This document shows, in pieces, positions 16,955 through 25,339 of a stretch of 36,060 nt of DNA. Location of the stretch: NCBI GenBank assembly GCA_002364975.1, contig DEYT01000038.1:1-36060 (forward strand), read 5' to 3'. The position numbers and the translations under genes are program-made. The stretch is from Opitutia bacterium UBA3151 (GTDB taxonomy: Bacteria > Verrucomicrobiota > Verrucomicrobiia > Opitutales > Seribacteraceae). The notes beneath the pieces are model-generated. The model was given only the letters and a program-made list of their open reading frames with translations, was not told where the DNA came from and did no database searches. Numbering within the stretch: the stretch's first letter is position 1; each line of letters begins with the position of its first letter.

Positions 16955-17040
16955 GCCCGGGTGGCGGAATTGGTAGACGCGCCAGATTTAGGATCTGGTA
17001 TCCCATGGATGTGAGGGTTCGACCCCCTCCTCGGGCACCA
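16955..17040 (+). tRNA. tRNA-Leu(TAG)
   Basis: This 86-base class II tRNA has acceptor GCCCGGG paired with CTCGGGC (one G-T pair), discriminator A and an encoded CCA (17038-17040). The anticodon stem CCAGA/TCTGG encloses TTTAGGA with anticodon TAG at 16989-16991. The D arm contains TGGTAGACGC, there is a long variable arm, and the T arm has GGTTCGACCCC. It ends 4 bases before the stop codon of the convergent exported orphan. Confidence 0.98.
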
Positions 17041-17044
17041 TATT

Positions 17045-17665
17045 TTAGAATCCTTTAATGCTTTCTGGTGCACTCTTTCTTTGTTCTTCTTCTTTTGCCC
17101 GGGCAAGGGCTAGATCAAAATCAGAAGAGAAAAATATCATCGATGAATTACCCAGTATTTTAGCCTTTGTAGTTTGATCATTACGGATGAAATCGTGCTG
17201 AAAGCAACTCGCAGTTTGAATCGATACTTCTTTACTTGTTTCTACCCAAAAAGAATTTTCCCTCTGGAAATCTAAAAGATGATTTTTTTCAAATTCGTCA
17301 ATCTTTCCATTTTTTTGATAGACTTCCAAAACACTTACCCCTTTATAGTAGATAACATGGAGTACCCATCCTTCGGGAACTCGATTTTCCAGCTCAGATG
17401 GCTTGGGCCTTCTTCCATCCAATGTTTTATAATAAAGTCTAATTTCAGTGGAGGATGGGAAATAAGGCTCAAATTTTAAGTAGGTAACACCTTTTTGTTT
17501 TTGCATAACGAGCTTATCCTCTTTGATCTGCAGACCACCGGATCGAAAAAGTCTTATTTCTAATTTAGATCTCTCCTCTCCAACTCGGGCTTGAACTTCC
17601 ATTGAAGTCAAAGCTAAAATAAAAAAGAACCATGGGAAGTTAAAAAAATAAAATACCTTTTGCAT
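17045..17665 (-). CDS. Exported protein of unknown function
   Basis: This 206-residue protein is not recognised. The N-terminus (MQKVFYFFNFPWFFFILAL, then TSMEVQARVG) is a signal peptide with a likely cleavage after VQA. The remainder alternates charged and beta-prone segments, with YLKFEPYFPSSTEIRLYYKT and EGWVLHVIYYKGVSVLEVYQ as the most structured stretches, and ends in a basic/acidic helix (ALARAKEEEQRKSAPE). There is one cysteine after the signal peptide, in TASCFQHDF. It is transcribed divergently from the giant coiled-coil gene, sharing a 138-base intergenic region that contains a strong dyad. A periplasmic or surface location is inferred; no enzymatic motif is visible. Confidence 0.75.
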   Translation of the reverse strand: MQKVFYFFNFPWFFFILALTSMEVQARVGEERSKLEIRLFRSGGLQIKEDKLVMQKQKGVTYLKFEPYFPSSTEIRLYYKTLDGRRPKPSELENRVPEGWVLHVIYYKGVSVLEVYQKNGKIDEFEKNHLLDFQRENSFWVETSKEVSIQTASCFQHDFIRNDQTTKAKILGNSSMIFFSSDFDLALARAKEEEQRKSAPESIKGF

Positions 17666-17731
17666 GAGTTAAGAAAAACAAGAGGGGATTATTAGTAAAT
17701 AAAGAAAAATTCAAGCGAACAAAGGAAGAAG

Positions 17732-17763
17732 TATAATAAATATCTTATTGAATCAGATATTTA
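17732..17763 (+). promoter_or_regulatory. TATAAT box abutting a perfect 9-bp inverted repeat (operator-like)
   Basis: In the divergent intergenic region 17666-17803, a consensus -10 hexamer TATAAT lies at 17732-17737. A perfect inverted repeat follows and shares its last base: TAAATATCT (17737-17745), a 9-base spacer, then AGATATTTA (17755-17763). The centre of symmetry falls about 13 bases past the -10 box, where a repressor would block initiation, or where the transcript would begin with a hairpin. No good -35 is visible (ATTCAA or TTCAAG are the nearest), which would fit an activator-dependent promoter. It could control either or both divergent genes. Confidence 0.4.
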
Positions 17764-17803
17764 GGACCAAAAATCCAGTCTTGCTAAGTATTAAGTGTTA
17801 AGC

Positions 17804-20800
17804 ATGATTCATTTTATGAGAAAATTTTGCCTTTCTATATTAAGACAAGGATGGTTAGGCGTGCCGATCTTTTTGATAGGACTCGTATCCTTGGCTTACA
17901 GCCAATTTGCCCAAGATGAAAAAGCTCAAGCTTTGTCCGCAGACGACCTATCCCAGTCCGTCGGGAAATCTCTTAAAGATATCAAAGATAGACTGTTTGA
18001 ATTGAATCAAAAAGCTTCCGCCAATGCTTTTTCGGCAAAGGAAGAAAGCATTCGTCGTAACCTTGGCCAGGTTGAGGATGCTAGTGAAAAAGATCGGGTC
18101 ACTTCAAACCTCAATGCAGTATCTGAAGCATGGAAACTTCGGGTTGAGGATATTACCAAGGAATCTTCTAATGTGGAAGGAAGGTTACAGGAGGCTGAAA
18201 ATATTTATGCAGATTTGGAGGATAATTTTGCTGGGCGACTGGAAGAAGCGTTGCCAGCTTTGGAAGTAGTCCAGGAAAACTTAACTCGCACCGCCGTAGA
18301 ACTGGACGCTTTGGAAAAGTTGTTATCGAACGCTGCTAACGATGCAGTTTCAGGTCTTAATACTTTGATCAGGGAAAGTGAATTTAGCCAAGTTGTGGAT
18401 AATACTCCTCCCATTCCTGTTGCACAAGGACCAAGTCCTGTGACGGAAACAGGTCGAAATTTATCTGCTGTTATACAAGCAACCGAGGCGGTTCCTCTAA
18501 ATGGTGATAGTCGGTTTGGCTCGGAAATTAAACGGGAGTCAGGAGAAGTGCTTTCTGCAAATCAATTAAACTCGGATATGTCTGACGATATGATTCGAAA
18601 ACTTAAAATGGAATTGGAGAACTCCAAGTCTATGCAAACCGAATTATCAACCGATACTGCAAATTTGCAAAGTGATCTCAGGAAAGCTTACCGAGAAATT
18701 GTTTCCTTACAGTCTAACCTTAGAGAATCTGAAATGATGGTAGATGAACTGGAAAAAACAAAAGATTCGTTGTGGAAAACCAGTGACGGTCGGTTACCAA
18801 GTGCCGATACTGTAAGTAAGCAAATTACCCAGCTTCAAAAAGATCTAGAACTCACGAAAAGTGATTTGAGGCAATCACGACAATCCTTGCTGCTTGAGCA
18901 AGAGCGATCAAATTCAATGATTCGTTCCATTACTTCAGAACTTGATCGGACACGCAGGCAACTTGATGAAGCTCGTGTTGCCGCAGTTTCTTCCGGAGCA
19001 GACTCAGGAAGATTACTACTTTTAGAAAGAGAACTGAGTCAGACTAAACGGGCCTTGCAGATGGCTAGAAATGCACCTGATGATTCTTCCTCAGAAACCT
19101 ACCTAAATCTTCAGGATGAATTGCGCAAAGCGATGGGGGAAATCGCCAGAATGCAAGTCGAACTTGGACAGAAAGACGATTTAGAAAAGCAATTGCTACA
19201 GCTTCGTAGTTCTTTGGAGGAAGTAGGGGACAGTCCATCCCGTTCCGCAAGTCCTGCATATGTTAATAAACTCCTCATAGATTTGAATGCAGCAAAAAGG
19301 GAGGTTGCCAAAGCAAAGGCATCTAACCAGCAGGAACGGCGTGATTTGGCTGAGAGAGTTATTACTTTGGAAAACGAATTGCAAGCAACGCAGATTGAAT
19401 TAGAGAAGACTACTCTTGAGTTCGCAAACACTAAAGAAAGCATTGCGAAAAGAGAATTTGAATTTGCTACTACTATTAAAAAGCTTGAAGAAGATGCCCA
19501 GTTGGCACAAGAAGCTTTGGGTAAAGCTTCCTTGGGTCAATTACCAGCGATTCCTTTTGTCAATGAAATGGAAGAGAACCTTGCAGATTCCGAGGCCCGA
19601 ATGCAATCTTTAGCCGAGCGTTTTGATACGGAACAAGCAAGAGCATCTGAAGTGATTGATGGTCTTCAGATGGAATTGGATTCCGCTCTTATTCGTCAAA
19701 AACAAGCGATTAATGAACTAAATATTCGTGAGAAAACTCTGGGAGGTAAGGATAAAGAAATTGCTCAATTACGTGAGGAGAAGAAGAAATTACAAGAGGA
19801 GCTTGATGTGGTTAAGGTAATTGCGGGTCAACTCAATGACTTAAATGAAATTTTAGAGGAAACTAAAGACACACAAAATTCCCAAACAGGTAGTATGGAT
19901 ATGGTTGTATCTTCTCTTCGAGATGAGCTGAATAAGGCAAAAGTGGAGCTAGTATTTGCTTTGGAGGAAAACGATAAGCTCCAACAAGAAGGTTCATTGA
20001 AAATAATAAGTTTAGAACAACAACTCGATGATGCTAGGGCTCAATTGATGATGGAAGAAGATAACTTGGTAGAACAAGCCCGGGATTCAAAGGATCTGAT
20101 GATTGAACTTAAAAGTGAACTGGATGCTGCTAGAGAAGAGATCGCACGGATGAAGACTGCCGGCTTGGGAGATTCCGTCGAAACCCGTCAAGCAGTTTCC
20201 CAGTTGCAGGAGGCACTCGGTACGATTCGGGTTCTACAAGAAAGCTTGAATGAAGCTGAATCAGTAAATCTTGAAGTCGATAACCTCAGATCTGAACTTG
20301 CCAATGCTATGTCAACCCAGCTCAACGAATTGCAGAAATCAGAGGACGAAAAGATAAGCCTCCAACAAAAGGTAAATGGCCTTGAAGCCGAGATTGAAAT
20401 TCTTCGAGAGCAGGGTTCAGAGTCCAGTCTTGCTCAGAAACAGATCGTTGCGGATTTAAAAGTGAAATTAGCATCCACCGAGGCTTTAGTATCTGATTTA
20501 GAGCTTAGATTAAAAGATTCAGAGAGTCTCGGTGTCACATCCCTGGTTGCCTTAGAAGATGAATTGAGTAAGGCTCGGTTACAAAACGAGGAGTTGCTGA
20601 TGGAGTTGGACAATAATCAAGATGCAAAGACTAGAACCGTAGAATTACTGGAAAAGGAACTGGCCAATGCAATGAATCAATTGGATCAACTTGAAAATCG
20701 AAATGATTCAAGTGAATTGAATGAATTACGGATAGAAAATCAAAATTTACTGGAAAGAATCCAATCGAAGAATGCATCAATGATCATTTCTGATGACGAG

Positions 20801-23608
20801 AGAAATCTGTCGACCGTAGGTGACGAAATTTCCGATAAAGATAAATCCGACCAAACAATTTTGGAGCTAGAAGCAAAGCTGGAAGATGCGATTCAGGAGT
20901 TGTCTAAGCTTGAAGGAATCACGGATAATCAAGGAAGGTATCCTCCTCTTGAAGAAAATGGGGAAGCGCTTTCCAAGCTTGAAGATGAACTTGCCTCTGC
21001 AGAGGGAACCATCGTTCAGTTACAAAACAAACTTTTAGATCAGGATGCCAAGAGCCAAGAGCTCTTTGAAGAACTTTCTCTCGCAACCCGTAAAGTATTG
21101 GATATGGAAAAATTGATGAGCGGGCAAGAACCTGATGATATGGTTTTAAATAGTTCAGTTTCTGGATTTGCTGAGCTTGAAGAAGAATTAGCGGCTTCCA
21201 AGTTATTAACTGTTCAACTTAGGGAAAAAAATGAGCAGGAAAAGAAGCAAAGAGAACTCATCGAAAAAAGACTTTCTACAGCCTTGAATAATTTGAATTC
21301 GATTGAAGCTGGTCTGGCTAACCCAACTAGCTTAGAAGATAAAAGTTTGGTAGATGAATTACAGACCCTTTTAAGGGAAAAAGATGGCATGATTGAAAAT
21401 CTTGAAGGAAAGCTAACCTCTGCCGTTGAAGAGATCACGAACAAGGAAGCGGAAATTGAGCTTGCCAAGGCAATGCAGGAAACGGGCGATTTATCTGGAG
21501 CAAAACCAGACCTAGAAGTTGTGAATGCTTTGCAAGGAGAGATTGATTTGCTGAAAGTAGATTTAGAAGAATTAAGATTAGAAAGTGAGAACGGTTCTTT
21601 GCAGGGTGATGAAATGAAAAGTTTACAACAGCAACTCCAAGATGCAGTTGCGGAGAGTATGGAAACGCAAATGGAACTGGTTGAGACCAAGCAGAAACTT
21701 GCCGAGCTGGAGCAGAGTCCAAATTCAAATAGCTCGGATGAACAATTAAGAACTTTTGTAGCTCAGGCTAGAGAATCTGAGAAAGAAGCACAGGACCGAA
21801 TAGACGAGCTTACTGCAGCGCTGAGAGATTCAGAAACCTTACGGAAGGAGATTGAAACTGTTCTTATGGAAAGTGCAGATGCCCAAAAAAATCAGACTCC
21901 CATGAATGAGGACCCTATGATAGTTGATCTGCAAAATGAACTGGTCTTGCTTCAACAAGATTTATTGAATGCCAGAAACTTACAGGACCCAATAGTCCCA
22001 CAACTTCAAAGCGAACTTATTGCTAGCCGTGAGGATAGTGTGCGCTTAAATGAGGAGTTTAAAAATGCAATGCAAGACTTTGGTCGGATTAAAGAACAGC
22101 TTGAGATTTTGGAAGCCGAGAATCGAAAACTTAATGAGATTTCTTTAACCCAAGCTCGTGATGAAGCTGGTCAAGCCAATGCAAACTTAAGGTCCGAGCT
22201 CAATAAATCACTTTCGGAAATATCAAACCTTAAGAACCAAATAATGGACAGAGACCAGCGGGTACAGAACCTTACTGAGCAACTTGCCATTGCAGAAACT
22301 ACTCGACCAGGTATTTCCCCTGATAATTCTGCCCTTAGAGCCCAGATCATTCGGCTACAGGGCATGTTTCAAGCGGCAACTGACCGAGAAAGCCAAGCCA
22401 ACCTACAAGTTCAAAGATTAAATCAAGAATTAACAAATGCGGATCAGAAAATGGCTGCTCTTGAGGATGCAAACCGGCAGGCTCAATCATTGAATCGTGG
22501 AGTGCCTTCAAGACTTGGTTCACTCTCCGGTCTTACAACGCAGTCTTCTCAATTTAGTCCCGTACAAATAGCGGAATTAAATTCTCTGCGTGAACAAAAT
22601 AAAAGATTACAAGAGCAATTTCGATCCCTTGAAAGTGCACCAGGTCGAAGTGATCTTGACCGAAGAATTCAGGATTTAAATCAAAAGAATTTGACTGCTC
22701 AAATTCAATTAGATCAAGAAAGGTCACGAGTTCAGGATTTGCGGAAACAGTTGATTGAAGCTCGAGGTATCAAGCAGGAAATTGTTGAGCGTGGGCAATC
22801 TGCGAATCTAAAAGTTGATTTGTTAAATGATGAACTTGAAGATGCAAGGGGAAGGATTGGCTCTCTGGAAAAAGCATTGATAGCAGCAAGAGAAGCAATC
22901 AGAGTTTTGCAAAAGGGAGGGAATGGTTCATCAACAGTAAAAGTATCCATTCCTGATTCTTCCTTTTCCAACTTGAATCTTTCGGGTAGAAATATCCCTA
23001 ATCCGCCAAGTGCTTATTCGGGTACTCCAAGTCGGTACAGATCATCGATGCAACAAAGCAGCCAATTTAATCGAATGCGTCCAAATCCTTCCCCACTTTC
23101 TTCTTTAAATCGCTCTAGTTCGACTCCTATAAGCCAGTCCTCTTTAAGTGCCCCGGTAGTGCAGAAAGTTCCTTCCGGACAGTCTACGATGCAACTGATG
23201 GCAGAGGTTCAGTTCTTGAATAATAAAAAGAGACCTGCTGGCTTCACAGAGTTTTTTCTTGTCCGTAATAGTTTAGACTCAATCATGGAGAGTGCTCGAA
23301 TCAGAATTCCACCGAATGAAGGGATCTCGTCTTTTGCCGAATTTTGGGCGAGAGCTGTGCAACGGGGATACCGATTCCCTGGAGTTGCAGCCGCCATACG
23401 AAATGCTTTAGCCCGCGCTAGTTTGACCAGACTGAAGACCAATTCGATCGGAGTCGCAAATGTCGATAATTTAGAGAGTGGTAGTTACTTCGTGATCGGA
23501 GCCTCGACTTTGGGCCAAGTGGGGGTTGTTTGGTCAAAGCAAGTGTCTTTGAAAGGGGGAGAAAATCAAATTTCCCTAGATCTCAGAGATGCTACTTGGG
23601 CGCAGTAA
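17804..23608 (+). CDS. Giant exported coiled-coil protein with C-terminal globular domain
   Basis: This is a protein of about 1934 residues. The N-terminal RKFCLSILRQGWLGVPIFLI then GLVSLAYSQFA reads as a signal peptide or membrane anchor. In-frame starts are GTG 17795, ATG 17804 and ATG 17816; 17804 is taken, and none has a Shine-Dalgarno. From about residue 40 to 1700 it is nearly continuous acidic heptad-repeat sequence, broken by Pro/Gly/Ser-rich hinges. A degenerate unit of type LxxELxxA recurs at least ten times. I see no cysteine after the signal peptide. A Ser/Pro/Asn-rich linker (residues ~1704-1795) leads to a globular domain of about 140 residues (GFTEFFLVRNSLDSIM, GYRFPGVAAAIRNALARA, SGSYFVIGASTLGQVGVVWS) ending in DATWAQ. 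The role is unknown; a structural envelope scaffold is inferred. SMC and Rad50 ATPase motifs are absent. Confidence 0.88.
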   Translation: MIHFMRKFCLSILRQGWLGVPIFLIGLVSLAYSQFAQDEKAQALSADDLSQSVGKSLKDIKDRLFELNQKASANAFSAKEESIRRNLGQVEDASEKDRVTSNLNAVSEAWKLRVEDITKESSNVEGRLQEAENIYADLEDNFAGRLEEALPALEVVQENLTRTAVELDALEKLLSNAANDAVSGLNTLIRESEFSQVVDNTPPIPVAQGPSPVTETGRNLSAVIQATEAVPLNGDSRFGSEIKRESGEVLSANQLNSDMSDDMIRKLKMELENSKSMQTELSTDTANLQSDLRKAYREIVSLQSNLRESEMMVDELEKTKDSLWKTSDGRLPSADTVSKQITQLQKDLELTKSDLRQSRQSLLLEQERSNSMIRSITSELDRTRRQLDEARVAAVSSGADSGRLLLLERELSQTKRALQMARNAPDDSSSETYLNLQDELRKAMGEIARMQVELGQKDDLEKQLLQLRSSLEEVGDSPSRSASPAYVNKLLIDLNAAKREVAKAKASNQQERRDLAERVITLENELQATQIELEKTTLEFANTKESIAKREFEFATTIKKLEEDAQLAQEALGKASLGQLPAIPFVNEMEENLADSEARMQSLAERFDTEQARASEVIDGLQMELDSALIRQKQAINELNIREKTLGGKDKEIAQLREEKKKLQEELDVVKVIAGQLNDLNEILEETKDTQNSQTGSMDMVVSSLRDELNKAKVELVFALEENDKLQQEGSLKIISLEQQLDDARAQLMMEEDNLVEQARDSKDLMIELKSELDAAREEIARMKTAGLGDSVETRQAVSQLQEALGTIRVLQESLNEAESVNLEVDNLRSELANAMSTQLNELQKSEDEKISLQQKVNGLEAEIEILREQGSESSLAQKQIVADLKVKLASTEALVSDLELRLKDSESLGVTSLVALEDELSKARLQNEELLMELDNNQDAKTRTVELLEKELANAMNQLDQLENRNDSSELNELRIENQNLLERIQSKNASMIISDDERNLSTVGDEISDKDKSDQTILELEAKLEDAIQELSKLEGITDNQGRYPPLEENGEALSKLEDELASAEGTIVQLQNKLLDQDAKSQELFEELSLATRKVLDMEKLMSGQEPDDMVLNSSVSGFAELEEELAASKLLTVQLREKNEQEKKQRELIEKRLSTALNNLNSIEAGLANPTSLEDKSLVDELQTLLREKDGMIENLEGKLTSAVEEITNKEAEIELAKAMQETGDLSGAKPDLEVVNALQGEIDLLKVDLEELRLESENGSLQGDEMKSLQQQLQDAVAESMETQMELVETKQKLAELEQSPNSNSSDEQLRTFVAQARESEKEAQDRIDELTAALRDSETLRKEIETVLMESADAQKNQTPMNEDPMIVDLQNELVLLQQDLLNARNLQDPIVPQLQSELIASREDSVRLNEEFKNAMQDFGRIKEQLEILEAENRKLNEISLTQARDEAGQANANLRSELNKSLSEISNLKNQIMDRDQRVQNLTEQLAIAETTRPGISPDNSALRAQIIRLQGMFQAATDRESQANLQVQRLNQELTNADQKMAALEDANRQAQSLNRGVPSRLGSLSGLTTQSSQFSPVQIAELNSLREQNKRLQEQFRSLESAPGRSDLDRRIQDLNQKNLTAQIQLDQERSRVQDLRKQLIEARGIKQEIVERGQSANLKVDLLNDELEDARGRIGSLEKALIAAREAIRVLQKGGNGSSTVKVSIPDSSFSNLNLSGRNIPNPPSAYSGTPSRYRSSMQQSSQFNRMRPNPSPLSSLNRSSSTPISQSSLSAPVVQKVPSGQSTMQLMAEVQFLNNKKRPAGFTEFFLVRNSLDSIMESARIRIPPNEGISSFAEFWARAVQRGYRFPGVAAAIRNALARASLTRLKTNSIGVANVDNLESGSYFVIGASTLGQVGVVWSKQVSLKGGENQISLDLRDATWAQ

Positions 23609-23613
23609 ATCAA

Positions 23614-25005
23614 TTATCGAAATTGTTTTACAATTCTTAAGTACCTAGAAGATTCAATATCTCCAGATTTTACTGCCTTTTCAAGCCATCCTTCTGCAAT
23701 TTTATAATCAATTTCTACACCTTGACCAAGAAAGTAAAGAATTCCAATATAACGCAGGGATTCAGATTGATTAAATTCGGCTGCCTTGGTGAACCATTCC
23801 ATGGCTTTCGTATAGTCTTGGTTTTTGTAGGCTAAAAGACCAAGTTCGTTCATTGCTTCAGAGTCACCACTTTGGGCAGCTTCTTTAAGGAGATTAAGGG
23901 CAGCCCCTTCATCTTCACCAGTTGCAATGAATTGCTTAGCTACTTCAACAGAGTTAGCCTCGTTCAAGGGTGCAAAATTATTAATTTCTGATTGCTTTAA
24001 GTCTTCCTGCAAAGGGAATCCGTCCGATTTTGAAAATTTTCCACGGTTGTCGACATTGAGTGTGGAATTAATCGCTTTGGAAGCAATTTTGTTGATCGGT
24101 TCCTGATCCGACAAGGAGTCTGAATTACCATCTAATCTGAGGAGAATGTTTTCATACCTTCGAAGTTGTAACGCAGCTTCGGCTGAACCGTTCAAAGTTG
24201 CACGCCTCAACCACTGTACAGCAAGTTCCAAGTTTTTGATAACACCATCACCCAATGCCAACTTCATTCCGAGTGTAAGCTGCGCCATGGTTAATTCCCT
24301 CTCTGCGGCCGCACGAATCCATCGAATGGCATAATCTTCATTCATGTCTAATCCATCCCCAACCGAATAAGCGAGTCCAAGATAAAACATTCCCAGAGGT
24401 ATTTTATTTTGAGCTGATTTAGAAGACCACTTGAGTGCGAAGTCAGAATCTTTTTTAACCCCAATACCAGCAAAATATATCATTCCAAGAGTTGCTTGTG
24501 CGGTTGCAAATTCTAAATCAGCCGACTTTTCAAGGTTTCGAATGGCCTTAGGAATATTACGGGGAGGATTATCCATCTCCATCATACCAAGGCAGTAAAG
24601 GGCCAGGGGATCATTTTCCTTACCAAGTTCCCTTAGGTTGGAGTGAAGATAGGCTTCGTCGTATAAAAAGTAGCCCCGTTCTGTATTTCCATCTTCTAAT
24701 TCAATAGAAGCTAAAGTAGCTAGCCCTATAGCACCTTCTTTGTTGGCAGCCATTCGAGACCATCTCTTGGCCTCTGCTTTGTCAATGGGAAGACCATATT
24801 CCCCAGATTTGTAAAATAAGCCTAGGGCACCTTGGTAATAAATATCTCCTTTGAGTGCCTTGGACTGAATGGTTGCAAGAGATTCGCGAAGGATGTTACT
24901 TTTTGCTTCTTGCTCCGAGGGAGTAAGAAGTGAGAAGCAAACAAGTAAATAAGAAAGTATTCTACTAATCGTGGAATGCACTTTTATTCGAATGGATTGA
25001 AACAT
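23614..25005 (-). CDS. Exported Sel1-repeat (TPR-like) protein
   Basis: This 463-residue protein starts with a hydrophobic segment (ISRILSYLLVCFSLLTPSEQ) suggesting export. It then carries a series of 36-residue Sel1-like helical hairpins. Clear ones are YYQGALGLFYKSGEYGLP, ATAQATLGMIYFAGIGVKK, GMFYLGLAYSVGDGLDMN, MAQLTLGMKLALGDGVIKN and, after a polar spacer of about 80 residues, SEAMNELGLLAYKNQDYTKA and SESLRYIGILYFLGQGVEID. Such repeats are protein-protein interaction scaffolds. It converges on the coiled-coil gene with a 5-base gap, so the two transcripts run into each other. Specific partners cannot be read from the sequence; an envelope-associated adaptor is inferred. Confidence 0.88.
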   Translation of the reverse strand: MFQSIRIKVHSTISRILSYLLVCFSLLTPSEQEAKSNILRESLATIQSKALKGDIYYQGALGLFYKSGEYGLPIDKAEAKRWSRMAANKEGAIGLATLASIELEDGNTERGYFLYDEAYLHSNLRELGKENDPLALYCLGMMEMDNPPRNIPKAIRNLEKSADLEFATAQATLGMIYFAGIGVKKDSDFALKWSSKSAQNKIPLGMFYLGLAYSVGDGLDMNEDYAIRWIRAAAERELTMAQLTLGMKLALGDGVIKNLELAVQWLRRATLNGSAEAALQLRRYENILLRLDGNSDSLSDQEPINKIASKAINSTLNVDNRGKFSKSDGFPLQEDLKQSEINNFAPLNEANSVEVAKQFIATGEDEGAALNLLKEAAQSGDSEAMNELGLLAYKNQDYTKAMEWFTKAAEFNQSESLRYIGILYFLGQGVEIDYKIAEGWLEKAVKSGDIESSRYLRIVKQFR

Positions 25006-25040
25006 AGTGTTATGGGCAGTTCCATTGAAGTCTTAAATAA

Positions 25041-25068
25041 TTGGCAGGTAGGGCAAGACTATTATAAA
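25041..25068 (+). promoter_or_regulatory. Sigma70-like promoter for the zinc-ribbon gene
   Basis: TTGGCA (25041-25046) and TATAAA (25063-25068) are separated by 16 bases, close to the sigma70 consensus in sequence and spacing. Initiation would fall near 25075, leaving a leader of only about 10 bases before the ATG at 25085. It lies in the 79-base divergent gap between the Sel1-repeat gene and the zinc-ribbon gene. Confidence 0.4.
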
Positions 25069-25084
25069 AGTAAAATTATTCATT

Positions 25085-25306
25085 ATGAGCTTGAAAGAAT
25101 TCAAAGTATGTAAAAAGTGCGATTTTGAATGGCATGTCAAAGATGGTTCATGTTGCCCAATATGCGAGTCATCAGAGGAATCGGCTGTAGAGAAGGGTGG
25201 GGTCTTTGGTACAGGTAAAGATGCAGATAGATGGAGAGATTGGTTTAAGTTATTGGGCCTAGTTGCTTTGGTATATATTATTTTTTACACTATTTCAGGT
25301 AGGTAA
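25085..25306 (+). CDS. Zinc-ribbon membrane miniprotein
   Basis: This 73-residue protein has two CxxC pairs, C9/C12 (VCKKCDFEW) and C24/C27 (CCPICESS), arranged as in a rubredoxin-like zinc ribbon. A Gly/Lys/Asp linker follows, then one C-terminal membrane helix (WFKLLGLVALVYIIFYTI). The predicted topology is an N-terminal cytoplasmic metal-binding knuckle tethered to the inner membrane. The function is unknown; adaptor, chaperone or regulatory roles are all possible. It is divergent from the Sel1-repeat gene, convergent with the Minf_1886-family gene, and preceded by a reasonable promoter. Confidence 0.75.
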   Translation: MSLKEFKVCKKCDFEWHVKDGSCCPICESSEESAVEKGGVFGTGKDADRWRDWFKLLGLVALVYIIFYTISGR

Positions 25307-25339
25307 TAATAGGGAAACTAGTAAACAAGTTTAATTATT
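25305..25339. terminator. Possible bidirectional terminator (weak, AT-rich)
   Basis: AATAAT (25305-25310) pairs with ATTATT (25334-25339), and AAACT (25315-25319) pairs with AGTTT (25328-25332) inside it, giving a two-part hairpin at the convergent ends of the zinc-ribbon and Minf_1886-family genes, with T-rich flanks. The stems are almost entirely A-T, so stability would be low. Confidence 0.25.

Noticed and set aside
19000..22300. DNA repeat array or CRISPR inside the coiled-coil gene
   Set aside because: The similarity is at protein level with divergent DNA; there are no identical repeats or regular spacers.
17804..23608. SMC, Rad50 or myosin-like motor identity for the coiled-coil protein
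   Set aside because: No Walker A or B, no ABC signature and no motor domain is visible, and the N-terminus is an export signal; similarity is compositional only.
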